A stretch of DNA of 64,000 bases from assembly GCA_030141605.1 (NCBI GenBank), contig JAQGDQ010000342.1, positions 77,501-141,500 on the forward strand, read 5' to 3'. The position numbers and the translations under genes were made by a program. Numbering within the stretch: position 1 is the stretch's first letter; each line of letters begins with the position of its first letter. Source of the stretch: Tubiluchus corallicola (taxonomy: Eukaryota; Priapulida; Priapulimorpha; Priapulimorphida; Tubiluchidae). The notes beneath the pieces were generated by a model, which saw only the letters and a program-made list of their open reading frames with translations, was not told the DNA's origin and searched no databases. Positions 1 through 12,191 of this stretch are shown here, in pieces.

Positions 1-24
1 TTTTCAACGTGGTTTGGCCGTAGA
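1..24 (-). repeat. Edge of a 5S-rRNA-like repeat
   Basis: Reads on the minus strand CTACGGCCAAACCACGTTGA, nearly the same as the 5' end of the 5S-like copy at 62410..62528. The rest lies off the left edge. Confidence 0.55.
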
Positions 25-29
25 TTACT

Positions 30-115
30 TTATATATTGCCAATAAGATCTGTAATGCGTTTTGGTGAACCAGTAATACATACTGGCATGGCGATGTAGT
101 GGCGATTCAAAAGGT
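30..115 (+). repeat. Fragment of dispersed repeat family A
   Basis: CAATAAGATCTGTAAT, GTTTTGGTGA and AGGTGGCA recur in the same order at 14340-14405 and, more diverged, at 16030-16110 and 23035 on. No coding content. Nothing else recognisable lies in 115..462. Confidence 0.5.
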
Positions 116-462
116 GGCACAAACACAGCAAACTATGTACAACTCGACGCGTTATAACTCAAATTATTGCGTTTCACAAACAGATCTCTCGAAACAAACT
201 TTCTCTTTACCAAACATCGTGTAACTCGAATTAATGCAAAGTAGGTCGTATAAAGACTTTTGAATGTATTGAAATTAAAATTAAAATAAGGAATCGAAAA
301 GAATTGTATCTTTTCACAGCAGCCACCTATTGACTAAAAAGTGAAACACAGGTCATTAATGACGTTAAATAAACTCGTCTAGATTAAAACAGTTCTCATT
401 CGAAGCCAAAATCTGACTGCAGGTGAGACGAAGTAACCACGGCAACAAAATAAACAACCAAC

Positions 463-2293
463 CTGTCACAATCCATACGCATGTCTAGCGGGCCGTCGAG
501 ACTCGCTGCAAATCCCCGAGCAGCAGTGTCCATCTGCATGGAGGAGCAACCCGCATCGATAAGAACGCCATCTACCGAGTTCTCTTCCACGCACGATGCG
601 GACATCCTTTCCACAAGGTCCGAAAATAACCCAAGATGTGGAAACAGATTTCTGCAACACAGAATAACACATACCGTATATGCTCGCATATAAGCCGAAT
701 TTAGAACTATAAAATACAATACTGAAATCAGGGGGTCGACTTATATGCGCATGAAACAAAATGAACACAAGGACAGACACTAATGCCAATTTTCCAGCCA
801 CACATTTTCATTGCTATCTGACTCTTTATTTGGTTGTGTATCACCAGTGGTGTATTGGAGAGGGATCGTTATAATTTTTTGTGAATAAATAGAAAACAAA
901 ATATTTTCTTCTTTATTCATATCAAAATGCATAATTTCTTCTATTTCTTCTAGTATGTAACATAAAAGTAAGCATTTTACATCTTTATAGTAAAAAATTT
1001 CTATGAACCAAAAACACCCAATTAACAAAATGTGACAAAAAGGGATCAATTTTGTTGATTGGGTATGGAGTAAAATTAGACAAGTTGATGGTCGGCTTAT
1101 ATACGGGTTTTTGCAAAAACTGGCCATTTTAAAGCAGTTTTAGGGGGTCGGCTTATATGCGAGTATATACGGTAATTATTTTACTTTTGACGTAATGAAG
1201 GGTGACAAATGAAGAAATACGACATCATTTAGTTGCAAATAAAAGATGCTGCAAAGACGACCCTATGAAGTTCAGTACTGATTCCAGAACTGTACAATAC
1301 AATGCAAAAATCTGTCTCAAATTATAATAGTAACACAAGTTACTGCTTGACAGCCATGGTGACCACCAAAACTTAGTCTTGCTTCTAGAATAATAAATGT
1401 GATCTTAACCCTTTCATACCCGTTGTATCCCGTGGGATACGAGAATATTTTCTGCCTTTAAAATTAATCAAATTTTAAAACTGACAGTTATTTGATCTGT
1501 TAATAGTTATTTTGATTTAAGCCAATAACACTAGACTAAAAATGATGATAAAATGGCAAACTAGGAAATCTACATAGCATAAAAAACTGCGCAAGGTACA
1601 GTATTTTAGAGACGACTTTGTACAGATCAGCATAGCGTGCATACTAAATGTCTTAAATACTTTAAAAAATTATCAGCAGTTGCAAAATGAAGCACATTTT
1701 ATGCTTCCATTGAATCCCAATGTATCCCGTGGGATACAGGCTATATTTAGCACGCGGGCACAGGTAGAAAAAATAATTATTATGTGTAAACAAGATGGAC
1801 ATACTGAACAAAAGTACCAACCCAAAAAATTTTTTCTTATTAAAAAAATAATTTGGGGCTGAAAGGGTTAAATGAACTGCTCACTCTAATTTCTTTGTTT
1901 GAGTTATCACACTCACACAAACCAGTAAAATCCAAACAAACAATGTTACCTTCGCGTTTCACTCATAGCTTTAGCTTTCTCATATGCCACAGGATCGCGA
2001 TCCAGCGCATGTACTTTTGCGCCTCCGTCAAGCAACGCCATCGTGTGACCGCCGCCACCAAACGTCATGTCGATGAACGTTTTTCCCGTGGCGGGTTCTA
2101 GAAGTTCCACGACCTCGTGCAGCATGACGGGAACGTGTGAGTGCCCCGATGCAACAGAATCCGAAGCATCGCCGCAATTTTCCTTCTCAGATGTAGTGCT
2201 GCTGGCACTCGATGCTGTGCTAAACTGCACTGACCTGACATGTCTACATTGAAGCAGAGTTCTAAGTTGTCTCAGCACAATGTTTGAAAACAT
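463..2293 (-). CDS. METTL15: METTL15, mitochondrial 12S rRNA N4-cytidine methyltransferase (5' part)
   Basis: Coding exons: 2293..1950 (344 nt, starts ATG) and 651..463 (189 nt); the gene continues past the left edge. This is the RsmH/MraW family; the animal protein makes N4-methylcytidine in mitochondrial 12S rRNA. Residues 1-30 are Arg- and Ser-rich with few acidic residues ([15 protein letters not shown]...), as in a mitochondrial presequence. Around residues 53-64 is the family start [13 protein letters not shown], followed by the SAM-binding motif [10 protein letters not shown] and ALDRDP. Exon 2 carries [15 protein letters not shown] and DGPLDMRMD, both hallmark RsmH motifs. The donors (AAG/GTAACA at 1950, ACAG/GTTGG at 463) and the acceptor (GCAG at 652) keep phase: 344 nt leaves two bases and exon 2 supplies the third. 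I found no third exon in 1..462. The intron is mostly two transposons. Confidence 0.92.
674..1172. mobile_element. Pogo-like non-autonomous DNA transposon (TA target)
   Basis: The ends are inverted repeats: CCGTATATGCTCGCATATAA at 674 and its complement ending TATGCGAGTATATACGG at 1172, each flanked by TA. Internal copies of the GGTCGGCTTATAT motif recur near 733, 1091 and 1146. No transposase remains. It lies in METTL15 intron 1. Assignment to pogo/Tc1-mariner rests on the TA duplication and the similarity of its ends to the element at 43462. Confidence 0.75.
1409..1867. mobile_element. piggyBac-like MITE with TTAA target duplication
   Basis: TTAA at 1405..1408 and 1868..1871 flanks an element starting CCCTTTCA and ending TGAAAGGG. 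A 16-bp near-palindrome, GTATCCCGTGGGATAC, occurs identically at 1425..1440 and 1722..1737. TTAA duplication with CCC...GGG ends is the piggyBac signature. No transposase is present. Confidence 0.75.
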
Positions 2294-3559
2294 GGCTCTT
2301 CAAACTAGGAAGGTCCAACTAAGTTTATACTGCAGAGAACAACTGCACATTCATGGAAAAACTGAACACAACCATTCACTGGATTGCTTCAACATTATCG
2401 TAGTCTAATCATTATATGTTATATGATGTTTCAATAATCTGAGCGCAGTTTTAACAATGCGGATCTTTCCGTTTGAGTAGCACTGAGAATTGATTGCTGA
2501 ATTTGTTTTCTTTCCTCTGAAAAAATGCAGCAATGCTTTAGGCGTCAATTAGTTTTAATCGTGATATTTAAAAAACAAAATTAAATTTGCCGTTACTTTC
2601 AATTTTCCCGGCAATTTTCCGAACACTTATTTCTCATTATCACTTTCTTCATTTGCACATGCAACTACTTAGTCTGGAAAAAAACCTGAAAAACAGTCTT
2701 TGCAAAGAGCCTATTTTTGATGATGTTAGAAATAGTTCACATTATTATAGACGTGTCCACTGCTCATCACGGGGCTGAGATAATATTACTAAGAAGGCCT
2801 AAACAAGCTTTTGATATTTAAACACTACTAAATGACAGTGTTATCATAACCTTGCAATTTAATAGGTGACTTAGCACGGCACTGAACTTGCAACAGACAA
2901 TACGTCATGGGGTTAATAGTTAAGTGGCCATGACGAACGCTTGATGACTAAAATCATACCGCGGCTGATCAGTACGACAGTAAGTGGTTTAGCATGGCCC
3001 GAGTTCAATATTCAATATGGAAAGTTTCGTTTGCCATGCTGATTCTGGCTGTTCACCTCGTTGTGGGAGGATGGATATACAACTAAGCATGGCTAAAACT
3101 CATCTGCTGGTTCAGTGGACCCATGTTACAGATTTAGAATTAATAATAACGCCAGTTTAAGTTCTCGCTAAGTTGAGCTGGCTTGTCAAGTGTGCCTAAC
3201 TGTATATACCGGGTGGCACAAAAAGATGTGCCAAAGATTTGATGATAATATCATAAGAAGAAAGTAACACAATCGCTTGAAAAATACCATGGTGGTGTAA
3301 AATTTGATTATGTACAAACACCAAAAATTGTAGGTCACTCCTTGGATTTTTTTGAACAATACAAAAGTTTTAAAACAAGTCAAATTTAAATGCCAGAAAA
3401 AATATGTCCGACACAGCTGATACAGTTTCACACTTCTTTAAGTTTCACACTTTTTTGTGGCGAAGATCACGATGTAAACCGATTGATTTTTTTTATTGTT
3501 TTGCTGCCATCTATTGAGTGCTTTATACGTGAACGTGGGGTGGTGTATATAAAAGTAAT

Positions 3560-4210
3560 CTGGAACCTTTACAAATTACGCAGAACAAAATTCTCAAACT
3601 AATATATCATGTAAGGTATGACCATCCCACAAATATAATTTACTTGTCTCTTAAAACTCTTAAAGTGAAAGAAATATATTACATGTATTGTCTTCATTTC
3701 ATGTATCAGTATCATAATTCACTACTTCCATCAGCTTTTCGGTCATACTTTAGTCCAGGTTCAAATCAACATGATCATTACACAAGATATTCAGTTGAAA
3801 ACTATGTACTCCCCCTTCCAAAAACAAATATAATGAAACAGTCATCAAAATATAATGCTATTAAAATATGTTCATCAATTCCGCGTGAAATGAAAACTCT
3901 TAATCTTTATCAATTTAAAAAAGCATCAAAGAATTACCTACTACAACGGTATAATTAACTCACAATTTTACTCATCCTGATCTTAAGTTAACAACAAAAC
4001 TTATTTTGTTCTAATGTACGTTATAACTGATGAAAATGAAATATTAGTTGTTAATTGTTTCACTTATCTAGAGGAGGACTCGAAAGCTCAATGCTCCTTC
4101 CCCCTCCTCACAGTAACTCATATAGTTAATTTTTTTCAATGTTACATCAATTTATATGTATGTTTGAGTTTCTGTGGAATAAATTCATAATAATAATAAT
4201 AATAATTCAT
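3560..4210 (+). mobile_element. Non-LTR retrotransposon 3' end, 5'-truncated
   Basis: The plus strand encodes the tail of a reverse-transcriptase ORF (EPLQITQNKILKLIYH, then YMYCLHFMYQYHNSLLP, HDHYTRYSVENYVLPLPKTN, YNAIKICSSIP), stopping at 3958. A 3' UTR follows and ends in an (AAT)n tail at 4188..4207. A sister copy lies on the minus strand at 56276..56845. This is the usual LINE ORF2 C terminus, not a host gene. Confidence 0.8.
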
Positions 4211-4508
4211 AATAACGTGGATGTTTTTCAACTGATAATTAGCTGATATTTAAATTTTTTATGTGAAAACGTTTCTGCCACATCTCAAAACCTGCTGAAA
4301 CTTGTAACTTTCACAGTCAAAAGTAAACATACCAAAATATAGGGCTGCAAAATTTCAACTTTCTAGGACACTTGTTTCTAATATTAAAAGTCTTAAATCC
4401 GGCACATTTTTTCTGCGCCAACCGGTATACAAAAACAGGATCCAAAATGCGTATATAAAAACAATATAGTAGACCAAATAATGTCAAAGTACTTGGCCAC
4501 ATACGGAA

Positions 4509-5099
4509 ATGTCATTAACAAACATGCAGCTCGGATTTTCTCAGCTAAACTATGACCTTTTCTCTAAAGGCTGTAAAGATAATAACGGTCATCCAATATT
4601 GCCGAATTGTAACTGTGGATTTCGATTTGAGTCTGTTGAACACTTTTTGTTGCACTGCCCATTGTATCAACAAACTAGGGTTGTTATGTTTGATAAACTA
4701 AATGCAATACTTCTGCCTAAAAACCTTAATATAGCTGCCTTAGGAACTAATGATCTGTTGAAGTTGTTATTATTCGGAAAAGATGAATTTAACTATGTTA
4801 CTAACTGTAAAATATTCCAATGCATACATGACTTTATATTAGGTACTAAACGCTTCCAGTAGTTTCTATCTGATATGAAATGCATCAGTTTTAAATAATC
4901 GTACATTAATATTTACTAACTGTCATTTTTTACTAATGTCTAATGTATCACTGTAGTAAAACTAGTCAGCTTGTGTAGTTATAGTCTATTCTTACTGTAA
5001 ATGTTCTTGTAAATAGTGTATAAAGTCTGTTGTGGTGAGGATCCTAAATCATGTTGTACAAACTGTCTGATCCAATCCTAAATAAATTATGTTTAAACT
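4509..5099 (+). mobile_element. Non-LTR retrotransposon fragment, zinc-binding C terminus
   Basis: A 117-residue frame (4509..4862) has CNCGFRFESVEHFLLHCPLY, the Cys/His cluster at the C terminus of many LINE reverse transcriptases. It is followed by an AT-rich 3' UTR with AATAAA near 5088. The start is 5'-truncated. I would not annotate it as a host gene. Confidence 0.7.
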
Positions 5100-5175
5100 A
5101 AACATGCAGCTAGAGAAGTACTACTTCAAAGTTTACATATGGGCCAAATTGCTCCTCATTGTTCAGTAAACAATT

Positions 5176-7274
5176 CTAGGAGGGTGGAGTCTTCAAGATT
5201 GCCCCATTAAACAAATCGTTTGGTGAATGCCTGATGGCTTGTGCAGAGCAACAGACAAAGGTAACCTCACCTGGGTCTTTGGTATTGCCTAGAAGCTGAA
5301 CTAGCTGCTGTCGGTTGTAATTCCGTAAAAACTTCTCACAGTTTCTTATCGTCCCTGAAAAATAATAGCCATATTTTTTTGGATTGAAATGATGAATGCA
5401 AACAAATGCAAAACTGAAGCCTAATGCACATGGACAAAAAAACCCAAAACACGAAACAGAAAATAAGGAATTTGACGTGTCTAAGGAATGAGACAAAAAC
5501 AAAAAACAAAGATGTTGATTAGCAAAACAGAAACAAGTGTTTCACCTGCCGTGTGAGTTAGCTGGTTTGTGACATACCGAGCAATTAACCAATGACCAAA
5601 AAACGAGACACGTCACTGAAGAAAACGGCAGCCTGCACTGCACTAGCCCTAGGATTTTGTTTTAAGCAGTTTTTGTGAGACGTTCATTCCGTATGTGCAT
5701 TCTGTTGAGAAACACGAAGCGACTGCAAAATAAAATCGTTTGGCTTCTATCCGCCGTACGCATTAGGCTTCATACCTCACAGAAACTTTGTTACATTCAA
5801 GCCATTCTTCACTGACCATTTTATATTTGCACCTCATACAACTTTGTAATAATGGTTCTTTAATGTTACATGGTGTATTCAGATGACACGCAATAAAGAG
5901 AAATAATATAAATAATATACATAATTTAAGTGTTACAGTTACTAATGTTAACACGCCACAAACAGTTTCAATGTACGGATAACAGTTTATACTGCTAATA
6001 GAAAAATTTAGGCAAGAAAGAAAATCAGCTGTCAACAGCCAAAAGGCGTGGACAGAAATAATCTTGACATTAAGACGACAATAATTTGTTACGTTAATGC
6101 AGATTTTTTATTGCAGTTTAAATGACAAAGGCGCTAGTGTTTTGCCTAGAAATCAGGCCTTGTTTGCAGTACTGCCATCTCAATCAACTTTTACTTTTCG
6201 TAACAAATTCGAGGACATACCGCCCACGTATAAAGTCTTCAAGAAGCAGTCGTAAGTGAAAAAACTTTTCCAGAACGGTAAAGACGTGACGAGAAGACGA
6301 TGATAATCCCGTCTACACTTGATGAACAGTATGTTAGTGTACGGATTCAAGTAAATAACTGCAATGCAAAAAAATACGTACGAATAAGCCAGCACAACAG
6401 AGTGCACAATCTAGCAAATACCGAGATGAAGTGAGTTCAGTTTGTTTATAGATTTATTCACACACTTTTTGCTGTTCATTTGCAGGTAAACTGCTACATG
6501 GATTTTGATGAAATTTTCCATGACAGATACTTATGCCACTTGGACAGATGTAAGGCACGTTAATTTAAGTCAGGGGTGTGCAAATTGCGGCCCGCCGAGA
6601 GAATTTATGTGGCCAGCAAAGAGATTTGTCAACCTAATGAAAGTGCGGCCTGGGCGATTAATTGAGTTTATCCAGCTGAAGTCCGTGCCACGATCCCAAA
6701 GATAGTGCGGGTAGTTTTTTCTACTAGGTCGGATGCCATTAACCCTTACAAGACGGTTGTAGCTTAATATCACTGTACTACACAGACTGTGTGATACACA
6801 TTACTAATATGCATTGTAATGAAATTACCACTATCTGTCCTGAAAGTACAAATATATGGTTTGCAATATAAATTTTAATAACCTCTAAAATAGTTTCTTG
6901 AGTGTAGTAGTAATGATGTACGCAGGTCGGATGCAAAAAAAATCGTTATTAAGCCCTTCTGTACTAGGCTCCTTGAACAAACTGCCTGTGGCCCGCAGGA
7001 ATTGCGGGAAAGTTTAATGTGGCCCCGCTAGTCAGATAATTTGCACACCACTGGTTTAAGTCAACAACATCTTCCGTCTGAGATATGATTGATTTTTATG
7101 CTATCATTTCAATGGGAAATATTTTTTCCATAGCGTGACATCAACAACGTCAACAACACTGCATTTTAAGCAGACCTAAGCACATGTTTTCAATGATAAA
7201 TGTTTAATGGTACAGATTTTACAGGGCAAAAGGTGAATGACTAGATTGGAAGAGGAGAGAAAGTGTGTGAGAGG

Positions 7275-7316
<42 letters not shown>

Positions 7317-10058
7317 GAGAGGGAGAGACAGAGACAGGGAGAGAGAGGGGGAGAGAGAGAGAGACAGAGAAGGAGAGAGACTGAGAGGGGGGAGAGAGAA
7401 AGAGAGGGAGACGGAGACGGAGAAAGAGAGGGAGACGGAGAGAGAGAGAGAGAGAGAGGGGGGGGAGGGAGGGAGGTAGGGAGGTAGGGAGGGAGGGAGA
7501 GAGAGAGAGAAGGGCTGACAGCGATTGTCAAACAGGAGGATCAATTCATAAGACTAGGGTGTAAAATAGAACTAAACACTTCAAAAAAATTTACTAAACA
7601 ATCTCATACATTGCGCCTTTAATACGGAAGACTTAGGGACAGCACAGGCAAAATGGACAACAAGAGGGTTAACCTGAGACCACTTTGTCATATAAAAAAT
7701 ATTTGTTCAACTGTAAAAACACAATAACTTAAAAGTACAAAAACAGTGACTTTACAGCATGAGAAAGCTACTTCCTGTAAGGCAAAAATGAATCGACATA
7801 CCACTTAAACCTACACAAACGGCTGCCAGCCCGTAATCACCATGAATTTCTTTCACCAAATCTTTTATTTTCCACGCAAACTGTTCGCCGCTAAAATTTG
7901 TATTTTTGATGAAATTCAGCTGTGCAAATCTCGAGGGAAACACAACTTCCACAACAAGATACCTGCAAAGTGCCAAACATTCTACGGTAAAAATGAAATT
8001 AAAATTCTCAATAACTTAATGACGTACTTACACATTGATAAGCGTGGCAATTAATAATAACAAATTCAATGTGCCGTATGTTAAACAGTAATAACTACAA
8101 GAAGCTGACAGGCAGCCAGTTTGGTAATAAAAATATTATATTGCTAATTATATTAAAGCTTCACAGTTATTTTAATGACTTATAAACGTCAGAGTTTTCC
8201 GACTGCACTGCAATTAGTGTTCAGTTCAACTTTTACTAAACTCACTATTTCGCGATGGGTCGAGCCGATCAGTGATCGCCTGATCGGTTAACAAATTCTG
8301 ACAGCTCTTCATTAAATTATTGATCTGTTCGATAAACTGTTGAGCCGATAACGACACATTTTGCCGATACGGAAATCATACCCAGCTGATAAGGCTGTAC
8401 ATTCATAAGGAAGTGTAAACAAGCTACTTAAAACGTATAGCAAACGTTTTAAATATTTAGCACATTGTTAGAATAAAACTATTTACGAGTGGCAACCATT
8501 TATTTGGCTTAATTGCTTTCCTGGTGAGATTTCACGCTCAAGATACACTGGCCAAACATATGCAGCATAAAAATAAGATCATTTAATACTTACTGCACAA
8601 ATTTTCTTCCTTTTGTTTTTTCTTGTTGTGCATTCATTATTTAACTACATTTTCGTTCATTTGCTGCATTTTAGTTCACTCGCTGCATTTATGATTTAAC
8701 CAGATTGATTGTTTTTTTCTTGTTGCATTCATGACTTCTTCAGTTGTTGTTTTAATATTTAACTGCATTATTTACTTGCTTTTTTTCATTGGTAAAATTA
8801 TAATATAACTGCTTTGCATTTTGTTTATTTGCTACACTTAAGACCAAACCACGTATTTATTCACTTAACCATGTAGTCTGCCGTGCTTTATAATATTTCT
8901 ATATATTTAAGTTATATAGGGGTGGCTGACTCGATGACCCCCTGGTCTTTCGCCACCCCATCTCTACATACTTTACATAATTTGCTGTATTTGCGCTATA
9001 AATATATATTAGAGATGAATAAAACATTTGAATTGAATTGAATTAATATGTAGTCCAGTGAGGCTTCAATGTTCCAATGATACATTTGGTTTTTATTTGG
9101 CTTTAGTGATAAAATTATTAAACTCCTAAAAATCAGACTAATAAATGACGAAATTTCAACATCGAAGTCTTGTGGGTTAATATCTTTTATTGGCTCGTTA
9201 CCAAAAAACGCTTATAAGCCCAATGCAACCGTTATAGTGAACTGAAAATGAACAGGATGCCCCACAAGCACCCTGTTAAGTTCAAATCAAAATTTTTAGG
9301 TTAAAAAGTTGGGCAACTGCAGTTCTACTCAGTGAATGGACAGACGACCATAAAAGAAATTTGTGCTTTAGCTCTACAGATAGTTATGTTTTTTCAACTC
9401 CATGAAAGCAGGCCAGGTTTTGCTAGGCCAATGCCATTCCTCAGTAAAATTTTCATAGAGGGTGCGACAACATTAAATAAAGGCTAGCTTTACTTGCCTT
9501 CACTAAATGAAAGATGACTGCTTTACCATGGTAGTATATAGGTTCGTATATGGTATGCTATGTCTTAAAACTGTCTTTCTACATTCATTACTACAACATT
9601 GGAGATAATTTAATTTTAATTTTCTTTTATTCTCTTTTTTCAATTCCATTACATTCAATTTTACACTTAAATACTATATGCTATGAAAATATTGTTAATA
9701 GTTGTATGACATAACAAGTGCCTCTTTTATGATTCATGCACTTTAGAGAAGGGTAGCTTCCTCGAGGCTGTTTACACACTTAAGCAACTATTATTGTCAG
9801 CATTGTACATTATACTTTTTTGAGTTGCATGTGTGAAATAAACTGCTCTTATGTCTTAGAAAGAAGAAAATCCGTCAAATTTGAAAATTTGACACACAAG
9901 TGAAAAAAGAAACAATGTCAACATACAATTTGAATGAAACTGGATCCAACGTAAAGTGTGTCAAGCCAGCAGCAAAATCATCTGTCTTAATCTAAAAAAA
10001 CTATTACCATCGCAGTTGTCATAGTTATAAATTCGTACCTGTTTTTAATTCTAACCAT
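5176..10058 (-). CDS. POP5: POP5, ribonuclease P/MRP protein subunit
   Basis: Exons: 10058..10039, 7962..7802, 6358..6221, 5354..5176; total 498 nt, 165 residues, close to the usual length near 163. POP5 is a small protein subunit of RNase P (tRNA 5' processing) and RNase MRP (rRNA processing) and acts in the nucleus and nucleolus. The first exon encodes only MVRIKN plus two bases of the next Arg codon, as in the family's MVR start. Exon 2 gives YLVVEVVFP and HGDYGLAAVCVGLSG, exon 3 YLNPYTNILFIKCRRDYHRL and TLYVGG, and exon 4 GTIRNCEKFLRNYNRQQLVQ, all diagnostic. Phases agree at every junction. One uncertainty: a good donor (CCAG/GTGAGG) at 5271 could end exon 4 early. I chose read-through to the stop at 5176 because it gives the expected length and a family-like AIRHS segment, and I saw no further exon to the left. 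Confidence 0.9.
6571..7053. mobile_element. hAT-like MITE
   Basis: Starts CAGGGGTGTGCAAATTGCGG and ends ATTTGCACACCACTG. The 8-bp flanks are ATTTAAGT (6563..6570) and GTTTAAGT (7054..7061), with one mismatch. CAGGGGT ends and 8-bp duplications are typical of hAT. Internal GCGGCC and GGCCCGC segments occur near both ends. It sits in POP5 intron 2. Confidence 0.8.
7249..7512. repeat. (GA)n microsatellite
   Basis: About 260 bp of impure GA/GGGA repeats in POP5 intron 2. Long frames here are low-complexity artefacts. Confidence 0.95.
8600..9045 (+). mobile_element. LINE 3' UTR end with (TTGAA)n tail, copy 1
   Basis: Shares ATATAGGGGTGGCTGACTCG, CTGGTCTTT and GCCACCCCAT with 26430..26755, and both end ATGAATAAAAC...TTGAATTGAATTGAATT. 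The AATAAA and short tandem tail mark a retroposed 3' end; no coding part is left. It lies in POP5 intron 1. The rest of that intron (9046..10038) is AT-rich with no recognisable feature. Confidence 0.65.
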
Positions 10059-11960
10059 GACGCGCAAGCACGGCAAAAATCTGCATCCGGTGCTGGCTGT
10101 CCTACAACATCTCGGCCGTCTGTTGATTTACCAAACATAGAATGTCGCCCAGCTAAAGCTGAAATTTGTCAAATAAGTTTATAATATAAACAGCAAACTC
10201 TTACGAATTCAATGATAAATTGCGCCCCAGAGTGCACCTGCCCCACGGCACTATAGCCTCGTCCAGCTAAACGCTGTAGAAAGTTAATTTATAAACACTA
10301 TAATCATTTCTGTACAGGACAAGGACGTTAAGTAATTAATAGCAATATGAGATTCAAGTCAATTTTACTAGCAAAATCTTAATAACTAAATACACTACCA
10401 TGCGCATACACTATTGCACATGGCGGCAGACATGATTGCAAAACAGAAAACTTCGATACGATTAACCAGGCAAAGCGAGCTTCCTAGTTTGGATACTCTG
10501 CCATGGATACGCTCGGTCCCCTTCACCAATGAGTCCATGATTCAGGAAGAAACAACAGATTGAACATTAGGTTGTGAGAAATAGGAAAAAATAATAAACG
10601 AGTATAATGTAGGGATAGAGACTATTAAAACAGCAGAAATAGATACACTTTAACGATTAGTAAGAGTGTAGAGAATTAAGGAATCAAGAGAAAATACAAT
10701 ACCTTATCCAAAGAAAATTAATAAGGACCTAGATGGCAACTATCTGTAAACTGTCCTCTCTCGAATGCCTTTTGAAGCTGTCAGCTGATGAAGAACTGAT
10801 GGTTGATGATGAATTGTGATCGAATGGCTGAATTACGCTATGCCCAAAGAAGTGTAATCTGATGCTGGCTTTAGCTGGTTGCACAAATAGCTTGGACTCA
10901 TAACCACAAAGAATTCTGTGAAGCATGGAAAAAACTCTGTCGCTGTCAGGACAGTATTTCCAATAATTATTTTAAAGCACTTCAAAAGGTCTACACTCTC
11001 ATCACGCCTTTGTTGTGTGAGAACGAAATCGAAGCAAGACGAATACGTCTATCCTGAGTTCTTTCGAGAGCATACTTGCCTGGGGTGATCATACAACCGA
11101 CGCATTTGCTAGAATGAGTCGAACAACAGCTTTAAATTATTGCTGCATTTCTCGATATCGCACAATGCTTAATCATGCCAATACGATGTTTTGCTTTTGC
11201 AATGGTAAGGTGCACATAGGAATTACATTTGAGGTCATAAGAAATCATTACTCCCAAGTCTCTAATACAGTTTTTTCAGCGACTTGCACATTATTAGAAA
11301 GTATAAGGGCATACTCTAAGTAAGACATATTTACTGGGTTTAAGGGTCATCAACCATTTACTGGACAGTCTAAAATATCATTCAAGTTACGTTGTAAAAT
11401 GTAACAATGAAGAAATTGGACGAAAGGGCTTTAAATCATCAACAAGTAATGGGATACTATAGTCCCTGTGAAAATACAATCTAGGATGCTATTAATAAAA
11501 ATAAGGAAGCAGTATGGGCCACTCAAGGTTCCATTCGCCATTCAGTAGATATACCATTAAGAACGAAACGTGGAAACGAAGGGCAAGATAGTAACTGAGT
11601 CACTTAAGACGATTACCTCTTATCATAAGTAAGAGACGTTGGTGGGAACAGAATCAAATGAGCTGAATTATATAGCTGTTACAGGGAAATGTAATAAATG
11701 GGAAGGGTGATTCCTCGGATGCAGAACTAGCAATGATCATAATAATCACGTCAAGACAAAACAATCTACTCGTTCACACTTAGGTTGTGCTCATCTTGGA
11801 AAGGTAAAGAAAAGTCAGTGAATTGCTGAACCGCTGAGTCAAAATCGGCGAGCAAACAGACAGCAGCAAAAAGTGCTTGTTTGTGAGATCAATTACATAA
11901 TTTTACTTTACTTGCAAATCACACTTTACTTGCACTATTTCTACAGTTTCCTCGCCTTTG
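10059..11960. other. Intergenic region between divergent POP5 and APPBP2
   Basis: Between the two start codons (10058 and 12926). Small frames show no family resemblance. It presumably holds both promoters, but I see no convincing TATA box or initiator. Confidence 0.5.
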
Positions 11961-11969
11961 ATTACAATT

Positions 11970-12191
11970 TTAACTACAATACTTCATCGACATGCATTCT
12001 AACTTTTTGGAGGATAAATAACGTTTATCAATATTTGAACTGCTTATGTCTTGCACTGGCGGGCCCCATTTATTGACACATATTGCATGGCATTCAAAAA
12101 GGTGTTCCGTAGTATCCTGTTCTCTGTAACATAATAAACACTTAAAGTTATTCTCATGTAAGTTTTTAAAATTTGCTTTGACATTAACCAT
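11970..12191 (-). mobile_element. Non-LTR retrotransposon C-terminal remnant
   Basis: Minus-strand frame with LHENNFKCLLCYREQDTTEH followed by LFECH, the CxxC...H...C cluster of LINE reverse-transcriptase C termini. Upstream parts are decayed. It lies in the POP5-APPBP2 intergenic region. Confidence 0.55.

Noticed and set aside
3644-3958. 104-residue open frame as a host gene
   Set aside because: It matches the minus-strand copy at 56513..56821 and has LINE reverse-transcriptase C-terminal motifs with a 3' tail.
7176-7544. Ser/Leu-rich or Arg/Glu-rich frames
   Set aside because: Produced by the GA microsatellite.
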